From: Micromonospora sonchi
Lineage (GTDB): Bacteria; Actinomycetota; Actinomycetes; Mycobacteriales; Micromonosporaceae
NCBI RefSeq assembly: GCF_014646235.1
Contig: NZ_BMNB01000001.1
Span: 372,001 to 436,000, forward strand
Direction: 5' to 3'
DNA: 64,000 nt
Below the pieces are notes generated by a model. It was given only the letters and a program-made list of their open reading frames with translations. It had not been told where the DNA came from and searched no databases. The translations under genes and the position numbers were made by a program. Positions 8,846 through 17,897 of this stretch are shown here, one piece after another (the first letter of the stretch is position 1; the number at the start of each line of letters is the position of its first letter).

Positions 8846-9816
8846 GAGTCGCGATCATCAGCCCGGATCCGACCAGCAACTCGGGTGGGGTCGAACGGTT
8901 CTGTCACACGCTCGGTGAGGTCATCGGAAGACTCGGCGGCTTCGTCACCGTGCTCGGCGCCACCGACCTCGACAAGCTTCCGCACGATCTCGTGATCACG
9001 AACGGAATGGTCAGCCGGCGTAGCAGGAGGCCGCGGATCCACGTCTATCACGGCTGCTGGGTGGAGCACGTGCGGCTGGGCTCACGGACCAATAACTACT
9101 CCTTGCCCTGGAAGACGCAGTTCCTCGTCAAGGGGGCGGCCAGGGAGTTCTGGGCGGGAATCGACGCGTACCGGGTCGCGGTCTCCGAGCCGACGGCGGC
9201 GGAGGTGGCGCGCTGGTACCGGTTGCGGGTCGACCGCGTGATCCCGAACGGAATCGACACCACAACGTTCGACGTCGGCGGCCGCGGAGCCGCGCGCGAC
9301 CGGTTGCGGATCGCCGCGAACGAACGGCTGGCGCTCTTCATCGGGCGGGCGGAGGCGCGCAAGCGGCCGGACATCGCGGTGGCCGCCGCGTCGCGCGCCG
9401 GCTATCGCCTGCTGACCGCCGGCTCGGGTCGCGTCGCGGGCGCCACCAGCCTCGGTGTGCTCTCGCCGGTCGAGTTGCGGACCTGGATACAGGCGGCGGA
9501 CTGTGTGCTGGCGCCGAGCGACTACGAGGCGTGCTCGTTGGCGATCCTGGAAGCGATGGCCACCGGCACGGCCGTCGTGACGACCCGAGTGGGTTATGTC
9601 CACACGCTCGTTCGTGACGTGCCGTCCTATCGCGACCTCACCGCGTCCCCGGGCGACCTGGAAGAGTTCACCCGGGCGTTGACCCTGCTACCGTCGCGGC
9701 AGCAGGCGGTCGCCGAGGCCACCGCCTTCGTCAGGGTGGAGAACAGCCTGGAGCGCTTCGCACTCTACTGGTCCGCCGCGATCGCCGACGCGCTGAAGCG
9801 GGCGGCGGCCCGCTGA
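8842..9816 (+). CDS. Glycosyltransferase family 4
   Basis: 324-residue GT-B glycosyltransferase. SNSGGVERFCHTLGE (about residues 12-26) is the GG-V-E acceptor loop; IGRAEARKRPDIAV starts the donor domain and PSDYEACSLAILEAMATGTA (about 223-242) is the E-x7-E donor-binding motif. The ATG overlaps the stop of the GT2 gene by four bases. It is the last plus-strand gene of this part of the cluster and faces the initiating transferase gene across 16 bases. It is somewhat short for GT4, since the acceptor domain is compact, but both domains are present. Confidence 0.87.
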   Translation: MRVAIISPDPTSNSGGVERFCHTLGEVIGRLGGFVTVLGATDLDKLPHDLVITNGMVSRRSRRPRIHVYHGCWVEHVRLGSRTNNYSLPWKTQFLVKGAAREFWAGIDAYRVAVSEPTAAEVARWYRLRVDRVIPNGIDTTTFDVGGRGAARDRLRIAANERLALFIGRAEARKRPDIAVAAASRAGYRLLTAGSGRVAGATSLGVLSPVELRTWIQAADCVLAPSDYEACSLAILEAMATGTAVVTTRVGYVHTLVRDVPSYRDLTASPGDLEEFTRALTLLPSRQQAVAEATAFVRVENSLERFALYWSAAIADALKRAAAR

Positions 9817-9832
9817 CGCCACCGTCGTCCGG

Positions 9833-11299
9833 TCAGCGACCGCCGCCGCGGAGCACCTCCGCGACCGTCCGCAGCATGACCTTGATGTCGAGCCAGAGCG
9901 ACCAGTTCTCGATGTAGTAGTTGTCGAACCGCGCCCGATCGGAGATCGGGGTGTCGCCGCGCAAACCGCTGACCTGCGCGAGCCCGGTGAGCCCGACGGG
10001 CACCCGGTGCCGGGCCGCGTAGTTCGGGTACCTCGCCGAGAACTGCTCGACGAAGTGTGGCCGCTCTGGCCGGGGACCGACCACGCTCATGTCACCCCGC
10101 AGGATGTTCCACAACTGGGGCAGCTCGTCCAGCGAGGTGCGGCGCATGAAACGGCCGATTGTGGTCACCCGCTCGTCGTCCGCGATGGACCACCTGGTCT
10201 GTGACTCCTGCTCGTTCAACGGGCGCATCGAGCGGAACTTGATGACCTTGAACGGCTTGCCGTGCCGGCCGACCCGCTCCTGCTGGAAGAAGACACCCCG
10301 GCCGCCGTCGAGGAAGGTGGCGATGGCGCAGAGCAGCAGCACCGGGCTCAGCACCACCAGCGCGACCGTGGCGAAGACCAGGTCCGAGGCGCGTTTGATG
10401 GCCCACCTCGGCCCGGAGAACGTGATATCACCGATCTTGATGATCGGAATAGCTCCGATGTGGTCGGGGTAGCCGCCCTGTGAGCGTGAGCCCCACAGGC
10501 CGGGCACCGCCCAGAGGTCGCATCGGGAACTCCTGGGCCGGAGCACCGTCTCCATGAGGACGGACTCGGCGCAGTCCGGGTCGGCGATGACGAGTACCTC
10601 GCACTCCAGGAGCCGCACCAGGTGTTCGAGATCGTCGAGGCTGCCGCTCAGCGGCAGGGCGCCGGTTTCCTGCCGGGACGGTGCGTCCACGCATCCGACG
10701 AACCGTAGACCGTACCGTGGATAGCGGCGCAACAGCCGGGCCAGTTCGAGGCCGTTCGGCCCGCTGCCGATGATGATGGCGTTGTGCTCCACCCACCGGT
10801 GCTTGCGCACGAAGACGATGAGGGTACGACTGACCGTCCGCCCGACGATGACCAGCCCTGCCGAGAGCGCGACATCCCGCATGAACCCGCTGACGTACTC
10901 CACAGAGGAGTGCCGTTGCGCCGCGATGATGGCGACCACGGCCGCGGAGGTCAGTAGCCGGCCGCCGAGACTCGGCATCTCGTCGAGGATGCTCACGTGC
11001 CGGCGAGCCCGGTAGTGCCCGCCGGACCAGAGGACGGCCACCGCCAGCGTGGCGTAGGCCAGCATCCCGCGCCAGTACGTCTGGCTCAGCAACAACGGGG
11101 TGGTCAGCGCGGCGACGTCGATGGGGAGTGTCATCATCCAGGCACGGACCCAGCGGGTGCGGGACGACGCCCGGGACCTCGCGTACGGTAGGACCGCGGT
11201 CGTCTCGACGGCGGCGCGGGCCTCCTGCTGCGGAACCATCTGCTGCACCAACCCACCGAGCTGGGCTCCAGTATGGCCGGTCGCCGGTTGGCTCGTCAT
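9833..11299 (-). CDS. Exopolysaccharide polyprenyl glycosylphosphotransferase (WbaP/CpsE type)
   Basis: 488-residue initiating enzyme that places a sugar-1-phosphate on undecaprenyl phosphate. The order is four or five membrane helices, a CoA-binding-like domain with AIIIGSGPNGLELARLLRRY, a further membrane helix (SDLVFATVALVVLSPVLLL) and the bacterial sugar transferase domain. Key motifs are VIKFRSMRP near residue 355, TSLDELPQLWNIL near 386 and VGPRPERP, which form the catalytic D-E and phosphate-binding surfaces. ATG at 11299 has a strong GGGGGAG site; in-frame codons upstream lack coding character. It is the committed first step for the polymer made by the neighbouring glycosyltransferases. 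The starting sugar (Glc-P, Gal-P or other) cannot be told. Confidence 0.9.
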   Translation of the reverse strand: MTSQPATGHTGAQLGGLVQQMVPQQEARAAVETTAVLPYARSRASSRTRWVRAWMMTLPIDVAALTTPLLLSQTYWRGMLAYATLAVAVLWSGGHYRARRHVSILDEMPSLGGRLLTSAAVVAIIAAQRHSSVEYVSGFMRDVALSAGLVIVGRTVSRTLIVFVRKHRWVEHNAIIIGSGPNGLELARLLRRYPRYGLRFVGCVDAPSRQETGALPLSGSLDDLEHLVRLLECEVLVIADPDCAESVLMETVLRPRSSRCDLWAVPGLWGSRSQGGYPDHIGAIPIIKIGDITFSGPRWAIKRASDLVFATVALVVLSPVLLLCAIATFLDGGRGVFFQQERVGRHGKPFKVIKFRSMRPLNEQESQTRWSIADDERVTTIGRFMRRTSLDELPQLWNILRGDMSVVGPRPERPHFVEQFSARYPNYAARHRVPVGLTGLAQVSGLRGDTPISDRARFDNYYIENWSLWLDIKVMLRTVAEVLRGGGR

Positions 11300-11408
11300 G
11301 GTTTGCGCTCCCCCCGTAAGTCCCCCGACCGCGCAACATGACCGAGGGCGACCGCAGGATACGGCCGGGCGGGTGCTGACACCATCGCCGACAAGCCAGT
11401 TCCGGTTC

Positions 11409-12506
11409 CTACTTCGCGGCGGCCAGAATCTCCGGAACCGCGTCACGGCGAACCGCGTCGAAGAGTTGCTTGGCCTTCTCCTTGTCGGCCAGCACCACGC
11501 TCTCGGTGCCGATCATGCCGGTTCCCCTGGTCGGGCAGGTGAGGAAGGTCAGGTTGCCGCCGCGCAGGTGGCGAAGCTCCATCCCGAGGTCCAACAGGGA
11601 CATCGACTCGTCGACCGCCACCGCGTCGGCGGTGGCCCGGACGAACGAGTTCAGCCGGGTGGGGCTGGCCAACGTGCCGCCCGAGGCGGCGGTGTCCAGG
11701 ATCGACTTGATGACCTGCTGCTGGTGCCTGATGCGGGTGAAGTCGCCGTCGGCGAAGGCGTACCGCTCGCGGGCGTAGTCCAGCGCGGCTGCCCCGTCCA
11801 TGGTCTGCTCGCCCGCGACGAACTCGCGCCGACCATCCGGGTTGAGCGAGTGCCGCGAGGTGAATCCCTTGTCGACGGTGATCTCGATGCCGCCGAGCGC
11901 GTCGACGATCTCCTTGAAGCCGGAGAAGTCGACCATCGTCACGTGGTCGATGCGGACACCGGTGAACTTCTCGACCGTCTGGACCATCAGCGGTACACCG
12001 CCCCAGGCGTACGCGGCATTGATCTTCGCGTCCCGGCCGCCCCGCCCCTCACGGGACTTCGGCACGCTCACCCAGGTGTCCCGGGGGATGGAGATGAGCT
12101 GCGCGCTCGACCGGTCCTTCGGCAGGTGCGCCAGGATGATCGTGTCGGTGCGGGAGCCGGAGGTGTTGTCCGGGTCGCGGGTGTCGCTGCCCAGGATCAT
12201 GATGTTCATGGCGCCCGTCGCCACGGCCTGCGGGCGGGACTCCTCGGGGACGCCCTCGAAGGCGTCGACGCGTTCGATGCTGGACTCGACCGAGCGGTAG
12301 TAGAGGCCGCCGGCGAGCACGCCGCCACCGGCCAGGAGCACCAGCACCAGGGCGCTGATCAGCGCGATCCGCTTCCACCGGCGTCGCCGGCGCGGGCGCC
12401 CGGTGCCCGGCTCCGCCGTCGGCTGCTGCTCGATGCCCGCCTGCTCCATGGGAGGCCGGTCGGAGAGCAGGGTGTCAGGTTCGCCGTTCCCGTGGTGTTG
12501 GCGCAT
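11409..12506 (-). CDS. LytR-CpsA-Psr (LCP) family cell-wall polymer ligase
   Basis: 365 residues: a basic cytoplasmic tail with an Arg-rich run, one membrane helix at about 45-68, then the extracellular LCP domain. NIMILGSDTRD, GSRTDTIILAHL and AQLISIPRDTWV are the conserved blocks; their Arg and Asp residues bind the polyprenyl pyrophosphate and magnesium. LCP proteins move glycopolymers from undecaprenyl pyrophosphate to peptidoglycan, so this is the likely attachment step for the polysaccharide made by the cluster. It is on the same strand as the initiating transferase and 109 bases upstream of it, suggesting co-expression. Confidence 0.92.
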   Translation of the reverse strand: MRQHHGNGEPDTLLSDRPPMEQAGIEQQPTAEPGTGRPRRRRRWKRIALISALVLVLLAGGGVLAGGLYYRSVESSIERVDAFEGVPEESRPQAVATGAMNIMILGSDTRDPDNTSGSRTDTIILAHLPKDRSSAQLISIPRDTWVSVPKSREGRGGRDAKINAAYAWGGVPLMVQTVEKFTGVRIDHVTMVDFSGFKEIVDALGGIEITVDKGFTSRHSLNPDGRREFVAGEQTMDGAAALDYARERYAFADGDFTRIRHQQQVIKSILDTAASGGTLASPTRLNSFVRATADAVAVDESMSLLDLGMELRHLRGGNLTFLTCPTRGTGMIGTESVVLADKEKAKQLFDAVRRDAVPEILAAAK

Positions 12507-12671
12507 GTGAGGATGCTACTGATTCCGACACGCGGCTCGCATTCCCCTTTGGCCCCGATCGCGTTTCGGCGCCGAGCCGAAGCGCGACGCGAGGCGGAAT
12601 TGTGATAGTGCGCAAACCGTCAAATCGTGGTTGTTGCCCGCATGTTTCCGTTGGTCTGGTAGAACCGCGCC

Positions 12672-13505
12672 GTGGACGCCGTCAAGCTGCGTCGGGCGCT
12701 GGCCCGTACGCGCCTCGCCCCCGTTGCCGCCTTTCCGAAACGCCTGGCCACCGTCGCCCGCCACGACGCCAAGGTGCTGCGGATCTCGGCCCGCTGGCTG
12801 ATCGCCTCGCGGGAACACCACAACTACACGTACGAGCTGACCAGACTCAGCCGCAGCCACCTCGCCTGGTTCGTCAGCGTGGTCTGCGACCTGCCGGTCA
12901 GGCAGGTGCGCGAGTACCTCACCGAGATCGAGTCGGACGACGAGTTGCGCCGGCACATCGCCTCGGCCACCGCCGTCGCCGCGCGCCGCGGGCTGGCCGA
13001 CAAGCAGGTCCGGTACGCCCGCCGCATCGGCTGGTACGCCATCGTGCGCGCCCGCAGGCCGAGGCACATCGTGGAGACCGGCGTGGACAAAGGGCTGGGC
13101 AGCTGCGTGCTGGCCGCAGCCCTGCTGCGCAACGCCGCCGAGGGGCACCCGGGCCGGGTCAGCTCCATCGACATCAACCCGGAGGCCGGCTACCTGACCC
13201 GCACCGCGCCCTGGTCCGAGGTGATCGACCTGGTCATCGGCGACTCGGTCGAGTCGATCGGCGCGCTGGACCGGCCGGTCGACCTGTTCCTGCACGACAG
13301 CGACCACAGCCGGGGCTACGAGCGGCGCGAGTTCGAGGCCGTCGAGCCGAAACTGGCCCCGGGGGCGATGCTGCTCACCGACAACGTCACCCACACCAAC
13401 GTGTTGGCCAACCACGCCGAGCGCACCGACCGCCGATTCCTCGCCTACCGGGAGACGCCGGCCAACCACTGGTACCCGGGCGACGGCATCGGCGTGGCAT
13501 GGTAG
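12672..13505 (+). CDS. Class I SAM-dependent methyltransferase
   Basis: 277 residues. HIVETGVDKGLGSCVLAAAL (about residues 130-149) is the SAM-binding motif I, SSIDINPEAG is motif II with an acidic residue for the ribose, and VDLFLHDSDHSRGYERREF resembles the Methyltransf_24/cephalosporin-hydroxylase-like group. There is no signal sequence. GTG at 12672 is the first start after the divergent gap from the LCP gene. It could O-methylate a sugar of the adjacent polysaccharide, but this is inferred only from position. It is followed after 4 bases by the broken MOSC gene. Confidence 0.8.
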   Translation: MDAVKLRRALARTRLAPVAAFPKRLATVARHDAKVLRISARWLIASREHHNYTYELTRLSRSHLAWFVSVVCDLPVRQVREYLTEIESDDELRRHIASATAVAARRGLADKQVRYARRIGWYAIVRARRPRHIVETGVDKGLGSCVLAAALLRNAAEGHPGRVSSIDINPEAGYLTRTAPWSEVIDLVIGDSVESIGALDRPVDLFLHDSDHSRGYERREFEAVEPKLAPGAMLLTDNVTHTNVLANHAERTDRRFLAYRETPANHWYPGDGIGVAW

Positions 13506-13509
13506 CCGG

Positions 13510-13915
13510 GTGCGGCTGAGCGCGATCCACACGTACCCGATCAAGGGTTGCCGGGGGCTGGACCACGACCAGCACCACCTCGCTGGCCGCGCTCTCCGAC
13601 GCCGGCGGGCAACCGGTGCCGACGGCCCGCTTCCGGCCCAACCTGGTGGTCGACGGCGCCCCCGCGTGGGCGGAGGACGACTGGGTGGGGCGCCCGTTGC
13701 GGATCGGCGGCGTGCCCTTCCGCGCCGCCGGCCCGTCGGCCCGCTGCCTGGTCATCACCATCGACCAGCAGACCGGGGTACGCGACCGGGAGCCGCTGCG
13801 CGCCCTCGCGCGGCACCGCAACATCGATCGCAAGCTCCTGTTCGGGCTGTACCTGCTGCCGCTGGCACACGGCCGGGTGCGGCTCGGTGATCCAGTGAAG
13901 CCGGCCGACTCTTAG
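13510..13915 (+). pseudogene. MOSC-domain protein remnant with internal deletion and frameshift
   Basis: The start (GTG at 13510) reads MRLSAIHTYPIKGCRGLDHD, the standard N-terminus of MOSC (molybdenum cofactor sulfurase C-terminal-like) proteins, whose next residues should be a beta-barrel core of well over 100 residues. Instead, within about 10 codons the homology jumps frame (+1) to SLAALSDAGGQPVPTARFRP and continues with NLVVDGAPAWAEDDWVGRPL, CLVITIDQQTGVRDREPLRA to a stop at 13915, the normal C-terminal third. The middle of the gene is missing and the two ends are out of frame. Such proteins carry or transfer sulfur in molybdoenzyme maturation; this copy cannot make one. Assembly collapse at a GC-rich repeat is the alternative. 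Confidence 0.7.
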
Positions 13916-13962
13916 CTTTCGCTTAGCTGGCTTGTCCGGCACTGCACCATCGGGCAGCATCG

Positions 13963-14973
13963 GTGCACGTGACCGACGGTACGGACGGCCCCGCCGCGCG
14001 GACAGCAGCCCAGCGTTCCTTTCGGAGTCGCTGGCTGGCCGGCGGGGCCGTGGCCGCGCTCGCCACCGTTCTCGGGCTCACCCTCGCGCTGCGCTCGGGT
14101 GCCGCGCCCGCCTGCGCCGCGCCGCGCACCGGCGCCGCCCCGCCGGCTGCCGGCACGCTCCACAAGGGCAAGGCCACCTTCTACGACTCGAAGGGCGCGG
14201 GCGGAAACTGCTCCTATCCCGCCGCCCCGACCGACCGGCTCTACGTGGCGCTCGGTCCGAGCGAGTACGCCGACGGCGCCGCCTGCGGCGGGTACCTCGA
14301 CGTGACCGGGCCGAAGGGCAAGATCCGTGTGATGGTCATGGACCAGTGCCCGGAGTGCGCCGCCGGCCACATCGACCTGTCCAGGGAGGCCTTCGCCCGG
14401 ATCGCCGACCCGGTGCAGGGCGTCGTCGACGTCAGCTACCGCCTGGTGGCCGACCCGCCGCTGACCGGTCCGCTCACCTTCCGGATCAAGGAAGGCGCTT
14501 CGCAGTGGTGGTTCGCCGTCCTGGTCGCCGGTCACGGCAACCCGCTGCGCTCGGTCGAGGTACGCCAGGGCGGCTCGGGCGCGTGGCGGGCGGCGCACCG
14601 CGAGAGCTACAACTACTGGGCGATCGAGTCGGGCGCGGGTGTCGGGCCGTATCAGATCCGGGTCACCGACACCCAGGGGCACCGGGTCACCGCCACCGGC
14701 ATCCGGATGGCACCCGGCGAGGTCCAGCGCAGCACGGTCCGGATGTACGGGGCCGGGTCGACGCCCTCGTCCCGGTCGCGCTCGGCCGCCCCGACCACCG
14801 GCCCGAAGCCGAGTGCCAGCCCGACCCCGAGCGCCAGTGCGACAGTGCGGCCCTCGGCTTCCACCACGACCGCGTCCGCCGAACCCACACCGCCGGCCAC
14901 AGGCGCGCTGGACGGGACGGCGTTGGCGGCGACCGACCCGTTGGCAGCCTCGCCCCCCGCCTGTGCCTCCTGA
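13963..14973 (+). CDS. Bacterial expansin (EXLX/YoaJ-like), membrane-anchored or secreted
   Basis: 336 residues. After a short cytoplasmic tail there is a hydrophobic segment at about 26-45, then the double-psi beta-barrel domain: GKATFYDSKGAGGNC, ACGGYLDVTGPKGKIRVMV, and MDQCPECAAGHIDLSREAF, with the conserved Asp near residue 126. It is followed by the CBM63-like second domain, LTGPLTFRIKEGASQWWFAV with the aromatic surface that binds cellulose. The tail from about 258 is Ser/Thr/Pro-rich. Expansins loosen cellulose and plant cell-wall networks without hydrolysis. GTG at 13963 or 13969 is the start. Four Cys in the barrel (GNC, AC, QCPEC) suggest disulfides. The match to the YoaJ blocks is strong by eye. 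Confidence 0.88.
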   Translation: MHVTDGTDGPAARTAAQRSFRSRWLAGGAVAALATVLGLTLALRSGAAPACAAPRTGAAPPAAGTLHKGKATFYDSKGAGGNCSYPAAPTDRLYVALGPSEYADGAACGGYLDVTGPKGKIRVMVMDQCPECAAGHIDLSREAFARIADPVQGVVDVSYRLVADPPLTGPLTFRIKEGASQWWFAVLVAGHGNPLRSVEVRQGGSGAWRAAHRESYNYWAIESGAGVGPYQIRVTDTQGHRVTATGIRMAPGEVQRSTVRMYGAGSTPSSRSRSAAPTTGPKPSASPTPSASATVRPSASTTTASAEPTPPATGALDGTALAATDPLAASPPACAS

Positions 14974-15032
14974 CAACCGCGTCGATCCAGGTTCGACCGT
15001 CGTGAGTCGATCTACCGTCGCGACGACAGCCC

Positions 15033-15611
15033 CTAGATCGACGTGTCGCGGTGCTGCGCCATCCCGACGGCGTCGGCGCGGGCGTCGGTCAGGCCGAGCC
15101 ACATGAGGATCTCGTCGCGGTCGTCGCCGGGCGCGACCCGCAGCGCGCCGGGCCACCGCCCGACCTCGCGGTAGCCGAGCCGCCGGTAGAACCGGTCCAG
15201 CCCCAGCCCGTCGCGTACGGTCACGTGCAACGCCGCCAGCCCCAGGTCACGGGCGATCCGCTCGGCCTCGCGCATCAGCGCCTCGCCGAAGCCGCGCCCC
15301 TGCGTGTCGGGGTGCACCATCACCCGGGTGAGCACCCGCAGGTGCGGCTTCAGGTGGAAGCGCGGATCGGTGAAGATCGCCATGGCCACCAGCCGGTCGC
15401 CGTCGTAGCCGAGCAGCAGCCGGTCCGGGCCGTCCGCGATGCCCGCCAGCGTCGGGTCCGCGATGGTGCGTACCTGCTCGGCGGTGACCGGGGCCACGAA
15501 ACCGACCGCGCCCCCGGCGTTGGTGACGTCGACCCAGAGGTCGACGATCGCCGCGCGCAGCTCGGGGGCCAGTTCGGGATCGAGGACGAAACGCAGACTC
15601 ACGGCGTTCAT
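15033..15611 (-). CDS. GNAT-family N-acetyltransferase
   Basis: 192 residues with the GNAT core: a central strand LTRVMVHPDTQGRGFGEALM carrying the Q/R-x-x-G-x-G/A acetyl-CoA pyrophosphate loop, then AALHVTVRDGLGLDRFYRRL and GYREVGRW at the C-terminus. It probably acetylates a small amine or protein N-terminus in the cytoplasm; the substrate is not deducible. It lies upstream of nothing obvious on its strand and is separated from tRNA-Leu by about 60 bases. Confidence 0.82.
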   Translation of the reverse strand: MNAVSLRFVLDPELAPELRAAIVDLWVDVTNAGGAVGFVAPVTAEQVRTIADPTLAGIADGPDRLLLGYDGDRLVAMAIFTDPRFHLKPHLRVLTRVMVHPDTQGRGFGEALMREAERIARDLGLAALHVTVRDGLGLDRFYRRLGYREVGRWPGALRVAPGDDRDEILMWLGLTDARADAVGMAQHRDTSI

Positions 15612-15667
15612 CCTTACCGGAGGCTGAGCCGGCCGCCCGTGATCGTGATGCTCCCGACAGGGTGCCG

Positions 15668-15753
15668 TGGTGCGGGAGGGGGGATTCGAACCCCCACGTC
15701 CTTTCGGACAATAGGACCTAAACCTACCGCGGCTGCCATTACGCCACTCCCGC
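15668..15753 (-). tRNA. tRNA-Leu (anticodon UAG)
   Basis: Read on the minus strand from 15753: acceptor GCGGGAG paired with CTCCCGC at the 3' end, a D arm, anticodon stem GTAGG/CCTAT around loop TTTAGGT (anticodon TAG), a long class II variable arm TGTCCGAAAGGACG, T arm GGGGG-TTCGAAT-CCCCC, discriminator A and an encoded CCA at 15668-15670. The long variable arm and anticodon agree with leucine, reading CUA codons. Confidence 0.93.
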
Positions 15754-15809
15754 CAACCCCGATCATTCTAGAGCGTCGGGTCGGGACCGTGTGAGGGCGG
15801 CACGGCCCC

Positions 15810-17849
15810 TCACGGGGCCACTGCCTGCAACTGCTCGTCGAGTCTCGGCGCGAGGGTCTGCGCGTACGTCGCGGTGAGATGGTGGGCGTCCCGGTAGACG
15901 AGCACGCTGCCGATCACCGCGGCGCATCGGTCGGCGGGACAGATCGCGTCGGTCAGGTCGATCAGATGCACACCCTCCGCCCCCTTGGCCGCCTCGACCT
16001 GCAACGGGCCGATGCCGGCCAGGGCCTCGACGCGTGGGACCGCACACCTGGCCAGCCGGGTCCGGTTACCCGAAACGCAGTCCGCGATGTCGATGCCGGG
16101 CGCCGGGCTGTCCCGCAGGACCACGACCGGCGCCACCGAGGTGAGTTCCAACCAGGTCCGACGCATCGATTCCACCAGGACGGCCTGGCTCTCCGGCCCG
16201 CGTAGCATGTCCCCGTCCCGGTATGCCGAGTAGTCGAAGCTGCTGGTGACGATCAGGTCCGGGCGATCGTCGGCCACCGCCTGACGCACCGCCCGGTTCC
16301 AGGTGACACAACTGTCGTTGGGTTCGGCGCCGTCGGCCACCTGGACGTCGAAGTAGGGGCACGAGGACTTGGTGTAGCTGACCAGCTTCCAGTTCCGCCG
16401 CTCCCCGATGCTCTGCAGGGCAGGCACCCACTGCGCGGCGTGCGAATCACCGATCAGGACGACGGTGGCCGTGGGCGCGGTACCTCCGTAGGTGCAACGG
16501 CGAACCTTGGTCTCCGTCTGGCCGGCGTGGCACTCGTCGGCGTAGACCGTGGGCAGGTCGTCCCGGGCCGCCAGTGGGTCGGGAACGATCAACGGAGCGT
16601 GGTCGACGGGAGCCCCCGCCTGGTCGTTGCCGGGTGCGAGAGCTGCCGCGCCCGGCGCGCCCAACACGGTCGGCGTGCCGTGCCGGTCCGGTGCGGTGGC
16701 GAACTGGAAGATCACCCCGCCCCAGCCGGACAGCACGGTGCACGCGAGCCCGACAGCGAGTGCGGCCCGCGGTCGCACGGAGAGCTTCCGCGAGTGCCAG
16801 ATCGGCCGTTCGACGAGCCGGCTGGTCAGGTAGGCGAGCAGGATCGCCAGCGCCACCGCCGCGACCGGTGCGGCGACGCCCGGATCATCGGTGCCGACCG
16901 TGAACACCACGAGCAGGGGCCAGTGCCACAGGTAAAGGGTGTAGGAGATACCTCCGAGGAACTGCAGGGGACGCAGCCGCAGCATGGCCACCGGTCCGTA
17001 CCGGTGGGTCGGCCCGGCGGCGATGACGAGCGCGGTTCCGATGGTCGCGGGCAGCGCCAGCAGACCCGGAAAGGGCGACGAGGTGTCGACCAGCACCGCC
17101 GAGCCGGCCACGGCAGCGACACCGGCCCAGCCGAGGACGGGCGCCACGGCAGCGGGCAGCCTCAGCGGCGCGAGGGCGAGCAACGCACCGACCGCGAGTT
17201 CCCAGATCCGCCCGGTGGTGGCGAAGTAGGCACGACCGGGGTCCGTTTCGACCAGGAACACCGACCAGGCGAAAGAGATCAGCCCGAGCACGCCCACGGC
17301 AACGAGCGCGCCGGCGCGGAAGCTCGACCGTGTCGAACCGTGTCGACGGGCCCACCACGCGACAGCGACCAGGAGCAGCGGCCACACCAGGTAGAACTGT
17401 TCCTCCACGGCGAGCGACCAGTAGTGCTGGACGATGCTCGGCGCCTGCTCGGCGGCGAGGTAGTCCACCGCCTGTTCGGCGAACCGCCAGTTCACGACGT
17501 ACAGCGCGCTGGTCACCACGTCCCACGCGGTGTCACGCCAGCGGATGTCCGGCAGGACGAGGTACGTGAGAACCAGTGCGGCGAGCAGGACCAGCCCGGC
17601 GCTGGGCAGCAGACGCTTCGCCCGTCGGGCGTAGAACCGGCTCAGCGACAGCCGGCCCCGCTCGGCCACCTCAAGCGCCACGCCTCGGGTGATCAGGTAA
17701 CCCGAGATGACGAAGAAGACGTCCACCCCGACGAATCCGCCGGAGAACAGCGGAGCGTCCGCGTGCCAGAGCACGACCAGCAGCACGGCAAGGGCGCGCA
17801 GGCCTTCGATGTCGGGGCGGAAGGCACTGCGCGGTCGGCTGTCGGACAT
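15810..17849 (-). CDS. Acyltransferase-3 family protein with SGNH domain (OafA/YrhL type)
   Basis: 679 residues in two parts. The first approximately 370 residues form about ten membrane helices beginning RPDIEGLRALAVLLVVLWHA and GGFVGVDVFFVISGYLI, the acyltransferase-3 signature with the catalytic His. The second part is an extracytoplasmic SGNH hydrolase-like domain: VVLIGDSHAAQW near residue 463 carries the nucleophilic Ser, and YRDAHHLTATYA near the end gives the D-x-x-H. These fused proteins O-acetylate surface sugars, the membrane half passing acetyl groups to the SGNH half. The target may be peptidoglycan or an exopolysaccharide such as that made at the start of the window. Confidence 0.9.
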   Translation of the reverse strand: MSDSRPRSAFRPDIEGLRALAVLLVVLWHADAPLFSGGFVGVDVFFVISGYLITRGVALEVAERGRLSLSRFYARRAKRLLPSAGLVLLAALVLTYLVLPDIRWRDTAWDVVTSALYVVNWRFAEQAVDYLAAEQAPSIVQHYWSLAVEEQFYLVWPLLLVAVAWWARRHGSTRSSFRAGALVAVGVLGLISFAWSVFLVETDPGRAYFATTGRIWELAVGALLALAPLRLPAAVAPVLGWAGVAAVAGSAVLVDTSSPFPGLLALPATIGTALVIAAGPTHRYGPVAMLRLRPLQFLGGISYTLYLWHWPLLVVFTVGTDDPGVAAPVAAVALAILLAYLTSRLVERPIWHSRKLSVRPRAALAVGLACTVLSGWGGVIFQFATAPDRHGTPTVLGAPGAAALAPGNDQAGAPVDHAPLIVPDPLAARDDLPTVYADECHAGQTETKVRRCTYGGTAPTATVVLIGDSHAAQWVPALQSIGERRNWKLVSYTKSSCPYFDVQVADGAEPNDSCVTWNRAVRQAVADDRPDLIVTSSFDYSAYRDGDMLRGPESQAVLVESMRRTWLELTSVAPVVVLRDSPAPGIDIADCVSGNRTRLARCAVPRVEALAGIGPLQVEAAKGAEGVHLIDLTDAICPADRCAAVIGSVLVYRDAHHLTATYAQTLAPRLDEQLQAVAP

Positions 17850-17897
17850 CGGCGCGTCTCCGGCGATGGTCAGGATCGACTGCGTTTGAGACCGGGC

